Part shown: piece after piece, positions 26,449-37,000 of the stretch
Layout: each line of letters starts with the position of its first letter
Position numbering within the stretch: position 1 is the first letter of the stretch
NCBI RefSeq assembly: GCF_007830615.1
Contig: NZ_VLLI01000003.1
Location: forward strand, 248,001-312,000
DNA from: Mucilaginibacter frigoritolerans
GTDB lineage: Bacteria; Bacteroidota; Bacteroidia; Sphingobacteriales; Sphingobacteriaceae
Direction of reading: 5' to 3'
Length of the DNA: 64,000 bases
Position numbers and translations under genes: made by a program
Notes under the pieces: generated by a model
The model's input: the letters and a program-made list of their open reading frames with translations, nothing else
Databases searched by the model: none
What the model was told of the DNA's origin: nothing

Positions 26449-26739
26449 ATGCCATTTGCAGCAAGAGCATCAGATATGCATGTATGCCCAATGTTTACCG
26501 GACCGGTTCCGCATGTAGGTGGGCCGATATTACCGCCGGGGGCCCCTACAGTAATGATAGGTGGCTTGCCCGCTGCACGTGTGGGTGATATGTGTACTTG
26601 TGTGGGGCCGCCGGATGTAATTGCCATAGGCTCATCAACCGTATTAATAGGCGGTATGCCCGCTGCCCGCATGGGCGATGTAACGGCCCACGGAGGGTCA
26701 ATAATATTAGGATGTCCAACAGTAATGATAGGAGGTTAA
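26449..26739 (+). CDS. PAAR-domain spike tip protein (Pvc10)
   Basis: 96 aa, a single PAAR domain. It has repeated PAARVGDM/PAARMGDV units and a run of glycine/proline turns (VGGPILPPGAPTVMIGG, IIL...TVMIGG). Conserved His and Cys (ASDMHVCP, GDMCTCVGPP, TAHGGSII) can hold the zinc that rigidifies the tip. Thirteen bases after the spike gene. Confidence 0.95.
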   Translation: MPFAARASDMHVCPMFTGPVPHVGGPILPPGAPTVMIGGLPAARVGDMCTCVGPPDVIAIGSSTVLIGGMPAARMGDVTAHGGSIILGCPTVMIGG

Positions 26740-26740
26740 T

Positions 26741-27145
26741 ATGTCTGATTTTTTAGGAACAGGATGGGGTTTCCCACCAACTTTCGACTATAATAACAAT
26801 ACCGTTATAATGACGAGTGACGAGGTTGATATTCAGCTGAGCCTGCAAATTCTGCTGGCCACCCGCAGGGGCGAAAGGGTAATGGTACCAGGCTACGGCT
26901 GCAATTTGGACGAGATGGTTTTTGAGCCGATAACAACAACCTTTAAAACTTATATAAGCGAAATGATTAAAACGGCAATACTCTATTACGAACCGCGTAT
27001 TGATTTAAACTCCGTTTCGATAGACGACAGCCAGGTTACAAGCGGCTTCATTATTATCTCGCTTACCTATACCGTTCGCACCACCAATTCAAGGTTCAAT
27101 TTTGTATATCCTTACTATTTAAATGAAGGAACAGAAATACAGTAA
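26741..27145 (+). CDS. Baseplate wedge protein, gp25-like (Pvc9)
   Basis: 134 aa, usual length for gp25/GPW proteins. It has DEVDIQLSLQILLATRRGERVMVPGYGCNLDEMVFEP (domain core: helix, RxGER, PxYG turn) and the late strand region FIIISLTYTVRTTNSRFNFVYPYYL. It links the sheath to the baseplate. The last base of its stop is the first of the next ATG. Confidence 0.93.
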   Translation: MSDFLGTGWGFPPTFDYNNNTVIMTSDEVDIQLSLQILLATRRGERVMVPGYGCNLDEMVFEPITTTFKTYISEMIKTAILYYEPRIDLNSVSIDDSQVTSGFIIISLTYTVRTTNSRFNFVYPYYLNEGTEIQ

Positions 27146-30100
27146 TGGCAAACAATTGTTTAGACACCGGCTTATTTTTATACGATGGAACCAGTCAGGC
27201 ACAACGTTCACTGGATGTTTTGCTGGCTGCTTGCCCACAGGTAGACGAACGTACCACGGCTGACCTTATCCTGTTTGCAAAAAAATATGGCGCATACTTA
27301 AATTATTTCGATCTGACCAATACTGCTACAGGCGATTGGCAGAACCTGCTCGGGAGCGACAGCGTCGTTATAATAGCCTCCATTGCAGATTGGACCACTA
27401 CTGACTATGCCAACTTTGTAAAGACTACAATAGATAATGCCATAGGAGCCAAAAATGAAAAAGATGCCCAACAAAACTTTAAGGTGCTGTTTGATTTTGC
27501 TTTTTCACTGGCCTCCGGTATATTAAATGGATATAGCAAACTACCTCCCGCATCGGACTATGCAACGTTTCTGAATGTTGCTATTACATCAGGTATCGTT
27601 ACTCCGTTAAATACATTATTGGGCTATTATAATTATTTCTCAGCCAATCCGGCTTCATTTGCCCTTGTTGACAATACGCTAACCAACAATAACAATACGC
27701 CAACATTTACCTACCCGGTACTACCGGTGGATGTATTGGTTTTTGCACAAAATTTTGCTGTGCCGCCCATCATTCCGCCATTTAACATTCAAACAACAAA
27801 CTCCGCCAGCAATATTACATTCGGCGCGGTTACCGATATACAGACCAACATAAATCATGTTTTAACGCACAACCTGTTCACCGGCGTTTATCAGACATTT
27901 ATTGATGCTATTGTGAATATTGTGGCTCAAACGCCAGCATATCTGCAAAAAGAACTTGCAGACTCGCCTTCGCATGCACCACATTATGCCCTGTATCTTA
28001 CTTTTTTAGAGCTTTTTAATTACGCGCAGCAGCATTTAAACCAATACACCAAAAACCATCTCGACTTTTATTACAAAGAGGTTCTTCAGCTGAGCAATAA
28101 CGCTGCTCAACCCGACTTGGTAAATCTGGTTTTTACGCTTCAAAAAAATATAACCCAGCACTTAATTCCTGCCGGAACATCATTCAGCGCAGGTAAGGAT
28201 GCCAACAGCAATAATATTTTTTATGCTACCACTGGCAATGTGGTTTTACAAACAGCAAGCGTACAATTATTGCGGTCGCTGTTTTTAAATAAAGGCATTA
28301 GCCCGGCAACGCTGTTTGCATCGCCAGTAGCCAATTCTGCGGATGGACGGGGAGCAAAACTTTTAAGTACTGACGGTTCATGGTTCCCTTTCGGCGATCC
28401 GCAGCAAAACTTAAATGATGCAACGCTTGGTTTTGCTATTTCAAGCAATGTGCTCTATTTAAATGAAGGTAACCGCACCGTTACCATTACCTTTAATTGC
28501 AGCAGCTTAAACAACATAGCCCAAACCGACCTGGCAGGCATATTTAACCTGCAGTTTACTGGCAAAAGCGGCTGGTACACAGCTACAGATTACACAGCTA
28601 GCCTGGTTAGCAGCAGTTCATTTTCGCTATCGGTAACCCTTGCAGGCGATGCTCCTGCTATTATCCCCTACTCATCAAAATTGCACAGCGGCAATTTTAC
28701 TGTAGCGCTGCCAATGGTACAGGTTATACTCAACAGCTACACATCGTACCAAACCATCAAAGCGTTAAATATTGAAACTATTACCGTTGCGGTAAGTGTT
28801 GATGCCGTTAAGAACCTGATACTTCAAAACAACGATGGTAAAATAGACACATCTAAACCATTTAAGGTATTTGGCGATTTTCCGGATAGCGGCTCATCAT
28901 TTATTATAGGGAGTAAAGAAGTCTTCCAAAAAGAGCTCACTTCCTTAACCGTTAATTTTGAGTGGCAACAAAAACCTTCAACAGACACCACTGTGTTAAT
29001 TAATACACTGGCAAAGGGAAGCTGGCAAAGCGTCAATTCAGCTGCATCTGTTAGCTTGTATGCATCCGATATCACATTAACCACGCCCGTTACCTCTGTC
29101 TCAAAAAGAATAGCTACTATGAAGGGGGCCTCATTCGGCCTAACACTGGATCCGACACTTCTAGAGCGCTCAGGAAGCCTTTTAACAGATTATACAGAAA
29201 CCCCAGAAGATATTGCGGCCCAAGATTATATGGTAACCGGTCCGGAATATGTAATGGGTACAGAATACACCCTCGGGTCTGAATCTGCGATGGGCTCGGC
29301 ATACTTTACAGATCCGGCCTATTTGAAGAACTCCGGATATACTATCGACCCCGGATATGCAGCTGCTGACCCTTCTTTATCATCAGTAACTACTACGGGG
29401 CTTAATATTATCGTGCAATCGCCCGCAGATTTTACAGCCAGCGTGGCTTACGATGCAACCTCTATTGACGGATATATTGAACTGGAACTGAATGTTACTG
29501 AATATAACCTCAGCTCTTTTTTAAACAGCATCCCACAACCATCAGTTACCGTAAACTACGACACTACTGATACAACGAAAGTTATCGGCTATACCGTCAA
29601 TAAAACTAACACGCCGGTTGCAACGCCGCCTGCGCTACAAGCGGTGTACCTTTCATACAGTGCCGAAGATAATTTACTTTTTACCAATACCAGTGCCGCA
29701 TTCAACACACGTACCAACTACTATTACCAGATTGAGCCTTTCGGCTACCGCGAAATGCATCCGTTTATAACTACCGATGCGCCGCTAACCGTTTTACCGA
29801 TATTTAATTTAGATGACGGAAGCGCTAACGATAATGGTGGCGAACTATGGATAGGGCTTGCTAATGCATTGAACAATGAAACTTTTTCGGTATTGTTTCA
29901 GGTATCTGACGGCAGCTCCAATCCATTAAAGGCTATGACCGAGGTAGATTGGTATTATATGAGCGCCAATAACTGGGTTAAGTTTAATTCACAGTCGGTA
30001 ACGGATGGTACAAGTAATCTGGTCAACTCCGGGCTCATCGTCTTTAACGTACCCGGCGATGCAACTTTGAATAATACCCTTGCCGACAGCAATTACCTTT

Positions 30101-31038
30101 GGATAAAAGGCGTGGTAGCACATGATACCGATGCAGTATGCAATTTAATAGCCATTGATGCCAATGCGGCCCAGGCACAATTTGTACAGGTACCGGCAAG
30201 CAATATCGCCTTTACAAATCCTATACCGCCCAACACCATAAGCAAACCAGCGGTAGCTGATAGCGCGCTAAAACAAACACAGCAGCCATACAACTCATAC
30301 GGTGGTCTTCCGGCCGAAACCGATAGTCAGTTTTATATACGCGTAAGCGAACGTTTGCGCCATAAGCACCGCGCCATTACCGGTTGGGATTATGAGCGGC
30401 TTACCCTGCAGTACTTTCCGCAAATTTTTAAAGTAAAATGCCTTAGTCATACTGGTTTTATTACTGATGATATTACCGGGCAGCTAGACTATTCAGAAAC
30501 ACTGGCCGGACAGGTAACCGTAATTACCATCCCTGATCTTACCAAGCTAAGTATGGCCAATATACTAAGGCCCTACACCAGCATTGGCCTGCTTACCAAT
30601 ATACAAGCTTATCTGCAAAAACTTACTTCGCCATTTGTAACACTCAATGTGTGCAACCCTTTGTTTGAGGAAGTACAATTTGATTTTTCGGTAACTTTTA
30701 AAGAAGGCTATGATGTAACCTATTACACCAACCAGCTTAACCTGGCCATTGAGCAGTTTTTAACGCCGTGGGCCAACGGAAACCCGCAGAATATTGATTT
30801 TGGCACAAGTCTGCAAAAATCAGTAGTGCTCAATTTTGTTGAGGAACAGGTTTATGTTGATTATGTAACCTGCTTTAAAATGAACCAGTTTGTGCGCAAC
30901 GGATCAGTGGTTGAGCAGGCATTTTATAACATTGAAGAAGCCGATCCAACAACGGCCCGTTCCATCATGGTGTCGTATTACGACGCGCCAACTAATACCA
31001 GACATTTGATCAGTTCACCCGCTAATTGTGATTGCTAA
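27145..31038 (+). CDS. Large baseplate J/gp6-like wedge protein (Pvc11)
   Basis: 1297 aa, the largest cluster protein. The C-terminal part has the baseplate J wording GGLPAETDSQFYIRVSERLRHKHRAITGWDYERLTLQYFPQIFKVKCL and VTFKEGYDVTYY...LNLAIEQFLTPW. The N-terminal ~1000 residues are a long beta-rich region. At about residues 685-745 there is an unusual Tyr/Gly-rich quasi-repeat (VTGPEYVMGTEYTLGSESAM, YTIDPGYAAADPS). One-base overlaps with both neighbouring genes show strict coupling. Confidence 0.9.
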   Translation: MANNCLDTGLFLYDGTSQAQRSLDVLLAACPQVDERTTADLILFAKKYGAYLNYFDLTNTATGDWQNLLGSDSVVIIASIADWTTTDYANFVKTTIDNAIGAKNEKDAQQNFKVLFDFAFSLASGILNGYSKLPPASDYATFLNVAITSGIVTPLNTLLGYYNYFSANPASFALVDNTLTNNNNTPTFTYPVLPVDVLVFAQNFAVPPIIPPFNIQTTNSASNITFGAVTDIQTNINHVLTHNLFTGVYQTFIDAIVNIVAQTPAYLQKELADSPSHAPHYALYLTFLELFNYAQQHLNQYTKNHLDFYYKEVLQLSNNAAQPDLVNLVFTLQKNITQHLIPAGTSFSAGKDANSNNIFYATTGNVVLQTASVQLLRSLFLNKGISPATLFASPVANSADGRGAKLLSTDGSWFPFGDPQQNLNDATLGFAISSNVLYLNEGNRTVTITFNCSSLNNIAQTDLAGIFNLQFTGKSGWYTATDYTASLVSSSSFSLSVTLAGDAPAIIPYSSKLHSGNFTVALPMVQVILNSYTSYQTIKALNIETITVAVSVDAVKNLILQNNDGKIDTSKPFKVFGDFPDSGSSFIIGSKEVFQKELTSLTVNFEWQQKPSTDTTVLINTLAKGSWQSVNSAASVSLYASDITLTTPVTSVSKRIATMKGASFGLTLDPTLLERSGSLLTDYTETPEDIAAQDYMVTGPEYVMGTEYTLGSESAMGSAYFTDPAYLKNSGYTIDPGYAAADPSLSSVTTTGLNIIVQSPADFTASVAYDATSIDGYIELELNVTEYNLSSFLNSIPQPSVTVNYDTTDTTKVIGYTVNKTNTPVATPPALQAVYLSYSAEDNLLFTNTSAAFNTRTNYYYQIEPFGYREMHPFITTDAPLTVLPIFNLDDGSANDNGGELWIGLANALNNETFSVLFQVSDGSSNPLKAMTEVDWYYMSANNWVKFNSQSVTDGTSNLVNSGLIVFNVPGDATLNNTLADSNYLWIKGVVAHDTDAVCNLIAIDANAAQAQFVQVPASNIAFTNPIPPNTISKPAVADSALKQTQQPYNSYGGLPAETDSQFYIRVSERLRHKHRAITGWDYERLTLQYFPQIFKVKCLSHTGFITDDITGQLDYSETLAGQVTVITIPDLTKLSMANILRPYTSIGLLTNIQAYLQKLTSPFVTLNVCNPLFEEVQFDFSVTFKEGYDVTYYTNQLNLAIEQFLTPWANGNPQNIDFGTSLQKSVVLNFVEEQVYVDYVTCFKMNQFVRNGSVVEQAFYNIEEADPTTARSIMVSYYDAPTNTRHLISSPANCDC

Positions 31039-34000
31039 TGAATGAGTTAACCATATCCAAAACCCCGGCATTAACCAACGACCAGGACTACGCCTTTCTT
31101 TTACAAGCAGGGCTAACCTATATTGAGCAACTGGGTAGCGATACCTGGACCGATTATAACGAACATGACCCGGGTGTTACCATACTGGAAGCGCTATGTT
31201 ATGCCATTACTGAGCTGGGCTACCGCTCGGGTTTGCCAGTACAGGATTTACTGACAGAGCAGAATGGCACCATTTCTTCATCACAAACATTATACACAGC
31301 CAAAACTATTTTAACACAAGCACCTTTAAATATTGACGATTACAGAAAGTTGCTGATTGATATAATTGGCGTACATAATGCCTGGCTATTGCCAGAGAGC
31401 CATTACGTTTTAAATGACCGTAACAAAACCACCGGGGAGGTAGCCATTTTTGCCGACTGTACCACTGATAGCTTAGTTTATACTAACACCCCACATGCGA
31501 TTTATTTGTCGGGGCTGTACCGGGTATTGCTTGATTTAGATAATGACGACCAGCTTGGCGACCTTAATAATGGCGAATTGCAGGTATTAAACCCTGGCAA
31601 TAGCTCATTCGCAAGCGGCGCAGTTAGTTTAACTGTTGCCTTCCCCGCCTGGAATGACAGCAGCGTTAATACACTGCTTGGTGCCGATCTTACCTCAGTT
31701 AGTAACATAAGCACAACCTTTGCATCAGGAGCCGATCTTACTATCACCATTAATTTTGCTTACTTAAGTGGTGGCCAAAATACTACCATCGCGCTAACAG
31801 GCACAGTATCTGTCGATTTGCAGCCTGCAGGCAAAACACTTGCCAATACTGATATAGAGCAATTCTTTGATACTGCATTTACAGCGCAGGTGATTAACCT
31901 TTATCTGCTTAAAATACAAAAGACAAATTCTATTGTTCAAATAGCCACAGCCACACTTAATCAAAACCGGAACCTTTGCGAAGATTTTGTAAGCATAACC
32001 ACTATCACTGATGAGGAGATAGCTATCTGCTGCGACATTGACGTAACGCCGTCGGCCGATATGGAGCAGATACAGGCGCAGGTATTTTATGCCATTGAAG
32101 AATATTTTGATCCCTCGGTTAATTTTTATCTGCTAAGTGACATGCAGGCAAAAGATTATACCACCGATGAGATTTTTGAAGGCCCTGCTTTGCAACATGG
32201 CTTTATTGACACCACTGAACTGGAACAAACGCAGCTGCGGGAGGAGATTTACGCTTCCGAAATCATCAGCCTTATCATGAATATTGATGGGGTACTGGCG
32301 GCCCGTAATTTCAGAATGACCAAGTACGACGCTCAGGATAACCCCATAAGCACCGAAACCGGAAAACAGTGGTGCATGCCCATAAGCTCCGGTTGTAAAC
32401 CTGTACTGGCCGATACGAAATCAAAAATACTGTTTTACAAAAATCAGTTTCCTTACACCGCCTCCTTGGCCGATGTAAGAAGCATTTTACAGTGGATGAA
32501 TGCCATTAAGGCCAAAAATAAGCTTGCCGGGCATACAGATGACATTCCTGTGCCCGGCGGAACCTATTATCCACTGGACAGCTATACTTCTGTTCAGGAC
32601 TTGCTCCCGGCAACATATGGTATCGGCAATGCCGGCTTACCGGTAAACTCAACTAATCAAAGAATGGGGCAGGCCAATCAGTTAAGGGCCTATATGTTAC
32701 TATATGATCAGTTGCTGGCCGATTTCTTCTCCCAATTAAAAAATGCTAAGGAACTGTTTTCCACTGATACAACTGTACAGACCTATTACGCTCAGTTTTT
32801 GGGCGAAATAAAGGATGTGTTACCTGTTTACAAAGCCATTAGCCCAGGCAACATCATTAACGAGTTGGTGATGACAGCGCAGGACGCTACCGTTACCCCT
32901 CCCAACCCATGGCAGGCGCTGTATGAAACCAACGAAGTTTTCCTTGATCGCCGGAACCGGTTTCTTGATCATTTAATGAGCCGCTTTGCCGAGTCGTTTA
33001 ACCAGTACGTTTTGTTGATGTATTCGCTGGATTATACCACCCAGCAGGAATCGGGTATTGACCCTTCGGATTTAATAAAAAGCAAAATCCAATTTTTACA
33101 AAACTATCCAGGCGTAAGCTACCAGCGGGGCCAGGCGTATAACTATTGTCCGCTAAAAACTGACCTTTCTGTAGATACATCTCAACTATGGGATACCGGT
33201 AATGTTTCAGGCGCCGAAAAAAAACTGAGCAGTCTGGGCGGATTCAGCAATTTTTACCGCAGGTTTTTGTATTGCATAGGCACCTCAACCATTATTACCA
33301 CCAATGATACCCCGGCAAAGTATCAGTTTCAATTTAGCGATGGACAGGGAAACACGCTAACGTCCATCACTACCTATGCAACACAGGATGATTTAAATGC
33401 AGCATTGCCCGCCTTTATGGATCAGGTATTAAGTGGCGAATATTACAATATAACCCAAACCGGCAGCAATTGGAATATTTATGTTACCGACACCCTTGGC
33501 AATAATTTAGCTATAAGCAATAACTTCCTATCGCAAGACATTGCCAATACGGTATTGACGCAATTTATTACCCAATTTAGTAATGAGTGCGATGCGGAAG
33601 GTATGCATCTTATTGAACATATTTTGCTGCGGCCACGCAATAACACCTTTGCTCTTGCGCCGGTTTGCCTTGATGCCAATTGCAATTTCTGCGGCGAACA
33701 GGACCCCTATTCTTTCAGGATATCGGTAGTGTTGCCTTACTGGCCCGCACATTTTCAAAGCATGGCTTTCAGAAGTTATTTCGAAGACATTATCAGACAG
33801 GAGTTGCCTGCACATACCATTGTTAAAATATGCTGGGTGGGCGATGCCATGATGTATGATTTTGAAAATAAATATAAAACATGGATTACCACGCTGGCCA
33901 CTTATAAAGCCAACCCGGTAACCGCAAACCTTACCAGCCTGCAAACAGTAAATGATAGTTTATTAGCTACCCTGTTTACGCTTTACAGCCAATACCCGGT

Positions 34001-34085
34001 AGCTACCCTGCATGATTGTGCCGAGAGTGTAAACACCAACCCTGTAATGCTGGGAAAAACCATTTTAGGATCTTTAAATAATTGA
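31038..34085 (+). CDS. Large baseplate gp7-like wedge protein (Pvc12)
   Basis: 1015 aa from the ATG at 31038, which overlaps the previous stop by one base; an in-frame TTG at 31032 is less likely. The N-terminus (YIEQLGSDTWTDYNEHDPGVTILEALCYAITELGYRSG) and the C-terminal segment PYSFRISVVLPYWPAHFQSMAFRSYFEDIIRQELPAHTIVKICW are typical of eCIS Pvc12/Afp12 proteins. It carries two CxxC-like cysteine groups near the C-terminus (LDANCNFCGEQ). It pairs with the Pvc11-like protein to form the wedge. Confidence 0.88.
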   Translation: MNELTISKTPALTNDQDYAFLLQAGLTYIEQLGSDTWTDYNEHDPGVTILEALCYAITELGYRSGLPVQDLLTEQNGTISSSQTLYTAKTILTQAPLNIDDYRKLLIDIIGVHNAWLLPESHYVLNDRNKTTGEVAIFADCTTDSLVYTNTPHAIYLSGLYRVLLDLDNDDQLGDLNNGELQVLNPGNSSFASGAVSLTVAFPAWNDSSVNTLLGADLTSVSNISTTFASGADLTITINFAYLSGGQNTTIALTGTVSVDLQPAGKTLANTDIEQFFDTAFTAQVINLYLLKIQKTNSIVQIATATLNQNRNLCEDFVSITTITDEEIAICCDIDVTPSADMEQIQAQVFYAIEEYFDPSVNFYLLSDMQAKDYTTDEIFEGPALQHGFIDTTELEQTQLREEIYASEIISLIMNIDGVLAARNFRMTKYDAQDNPISTETGKQWCMPISSGCKPVLADTKSKILFYKNQFPYTASLADVRSILQWMNAIKAKNKLAGHTDDIPVPGGTYYPLDSYTSVQDLLPATYGIGNAGLPVNSTNQRMGQANQLRAYMLLYDQLLADFFSQLKNAKELFSTDTTVQTYYAQFLGEIKDVLPVYKAISPGNIINELVMTAQDATVTPPNPWQALYETNEVFLDRRNRFLDHLMSRFAESFNQYVLLMYSLDYTTQQESGIDPSDLIKSKIQFLQNYPGVSYQRGQAYNYCPLKTDLSVDTSQLWDTGNVSGAEKKLSSLGGFSNFYRRFLYCIGTSTIITTNDTPAKYQFQFSDGQGNTLTSITTYATQDDLNAALPAFMDQVLSGEYYNITQTGSNWNIYVTDTLGNNLAISNNFLSQDIANTVLTQFITQFSNECDAEGMHLIEHILLRPRNNTFALAPVCLDANCNFCGEQDPYSFRISVVLPYWPAHFQSMAFRSYFEDIIRQELPAHTIVKICWVGDAMMYDFENKYKTWITTLATYKANPVTANLTSLQTVNDSLLATLFTLYSQYPVATLHDCAESVNTNPVMLGKTILGSLNN

Positions 34086-34088
34086 CAT

Positions 34089-37000
34089 ATGGCAAATCCA
34101 TTTGAATACATCGTATTTGAACCAGACCAGGTGCTCACCAATGACCACCTTAACGAAACCTTTAATTACCTTGATCAGCAAGACCGCTGGACAAGAAATA
34201 AGTTAATAGGTATTGGCATTGTTTGCGGGCTCGATATTGTACTCAATACGGGCATCATTCAAGTAAATAAAGGCTGCGGCATAACATCGCAAGGGTACTT
34301 GATTACCCTGGATACGATGCAGTATACCTACTATATTCCGTATGCTGCAGTTGATATGCCGCTCGATTTGCCGTTTACCTATACCGGCAATCTGCCTTTT
34401 TACAAACCTTTTTGCGCTGGCAAAAATGTATGGCAGTTACTCACAGATGACGATTTCAATGCGCTGGAAAGTGATAAACAGGCCACAGCAGTAACCATAT
34501 CATCGGCCACAAGCTTTTTAACCGATTATGCAGTGGTGCTTTTCCTGGAAGCTGCCGAAACAGAGCTCAAAAACTGCAACATGCTCGATTGTAATAACAG
34601 CGGATCGACCATGGTATTTACGGTACGCCCTTTATTGGTTGCCATTAGCGATTTACCGGGTACCTTAGCAAGAGTCAGCATTCCGCTGTTAGATTTAAGG
34701 CTGCTAAAGCCTAACCAGTTGAGCTTAAAAAGGTACAACGTACCTTATGCCGATTTAAATAACAGCAACGATGTACTCAACGCATTTGCCAGCCTGGTTG
34801 ATGATGCTACGCTTACTGCTGTAGCCAATGCCTATACAAGTTGTTTTCAGCAATATGGCAATATGGTAAAGGCTACTACCAATCCGTTTGCGAACCTATT
34901 GGTTAATTTACAAAGTGCGCGCAGCAGCATACAAAGCAGCAATCCGGTTTTCATCCAGTATCTGTATGATTTTGTTGATGATTTGATAAAGGCCTACAAC
35001 GAATTTAACACCCAGGCATCAGCCATTATGGGTACCTGCTGCCCTGATGAAAATTTGTTTCCGCTGCACCTGGTTTTAGGCAGCGCCTCGCAAGCCACCA
35101 ACGCCTTTACAAAAGATAGTTACCGCAATTATTTTATCTACTCGGCATTATTTTCAAAAATGGGCGAAGACGTTGCTGATGCGGCGTTGCTATTTAACCG
35201 CATGGTGATAATGGTTAACTATTTTACCGTACAGACACAGGCTTTGCAAACGCAGGCAACTATCACTATAACACCAAGCAAGTTTGAATATGCTTTGCTA
35301 TCTGAACGTGCCATACCCTATTATTACAAGATTAATGTAAACGGTTCTGAACTGTATAAATATTGGAACTATTATAAAACCGTTAATAACAATGCCGCCC
35401 GCAATCTCAGCTACAATTCGAGCCTTTACAGCAGTGATCCAACCGTTACCCAACCATTGTTGTACGATATTGAGTGCTTTAATTTTTTCAGGGTAGAAGG
35501 GCACATCGGTCAAAACTATAATACCGTTTTAACCAACATCTTAAATCAACAATCCCAATATAATTTACCGTTTGATGTGGTAGCCGTTTCTGCCGATCAA
35601 CTGCAACCGAATGCTTCCTTGCCACAATGCAGCATGAATGATCTGGATACGGATTACCAGTTACTACTAAGCGAAGCAGCTTGTAAAATACACACTGTAT
35701 TTTGTTTTATAACCAAGTTGCCTTATGTAGTAGCCGCAAATACAACTGCCCAAAATACAGGTTCATTCACCACGGCCCGCTCTTACCTGTACGAAATACC
35801 GCAAACGGCAAACCTCAACTACAGCGCCTTTAAGCTGGAACCGGCGACCATTAATATAGCTGCAAGCCAAACCCTCACACCTACTTACCAAAAGGGTAAT
35901 TTTATGCGTACTTATTGCCCTGCTGTGGCAAGTACCATTGGAAGTGCTTACCTGGCTGCGTTAGATAGCACGGGCGTGTTTACCAATCCGGTGCAAATTG
36001 ATTCCAGCAACTCGTTAACTACAGTTTACTATTATTTATTTGCTTTTGTTGATGCTGTGGAAGAGCTCATGTTTGCATTGCAAACCAATACCCTTGCAGA
36101 GATTGACATAAATGGCTTTAATACCATTTACCAAACTTACCTGGCCGATACCTTATACGCCATGGGCATATTGATGGAACTTACCGAAAACATAGCATCA
36201 AACAATACTACGGCCGCCAATGCACAATATGTTACCCTTGCCGAAGACACCGAACTAGATCTTTTAGTTGACGAATTAGGGCTTCTTACCAGTTTGTGTT
36301 TGGAAGAACGCCTGCAGGTTCTGGTAACAGCATATACCAACAGGCTAACACAGTATGAGCAACAACTCAATTTTTTAAACCACTTTAAAAATCATCCGGG
36401 GCTGGAGCACAAAGCAGGCGTGCCCAAAGGCGGCACCTTGGTGTTGGTTTACCACACCGGCACTGAAAGAGTAATTACCGACACCGCAACAACGGCAGCA
36501 ACAGCCGCGGCAACAACTACCGCCACGCCGCAGGCAACCAACCAGATACTTATTAAGCAAAGCACTGACGTTAGCGCCGCCCAGGTAAATATTGCAGCAA
36601 CTACTGCCGACAGCTTAAGCACTGCAACAACCGCCGATACCACCTCTGCGCTTGACCCTAGTACATTAAACCTGATCAGTAGTTATGTTAATAGTGCTAC
36701 TGATATTACTGCAGCTACCAGGCAAACCATATTAGGTATTCTCCAAAACGTTCCAACACGGCGTCCGCCCGGGTATTCAATTCCTAACGGAGCCGTAATA
36801 GCCGATTTTTATATCCCTTATTTATGCTGTTCAGACTGCCCGCCCGTTGCTTATGTGCTCACCAATACTGTTACACCTGTTAAGCCTACAATAACAATGG
36901 GAACAACCTTTTGTGATAACGATACTACTGCCGAACCAATAACAGTTTCGGCACCGGGAGGAACATTTAATACCGTAGCAGGCCTCGATCCGGTTAAACT

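Noticed and set aside
36470..36660. Thr/Ala-rich repeat region as a DNA repeat or CRISPR
   Set aside because: No regular repeat unit or spacer; it is a coding low-complexity linker.
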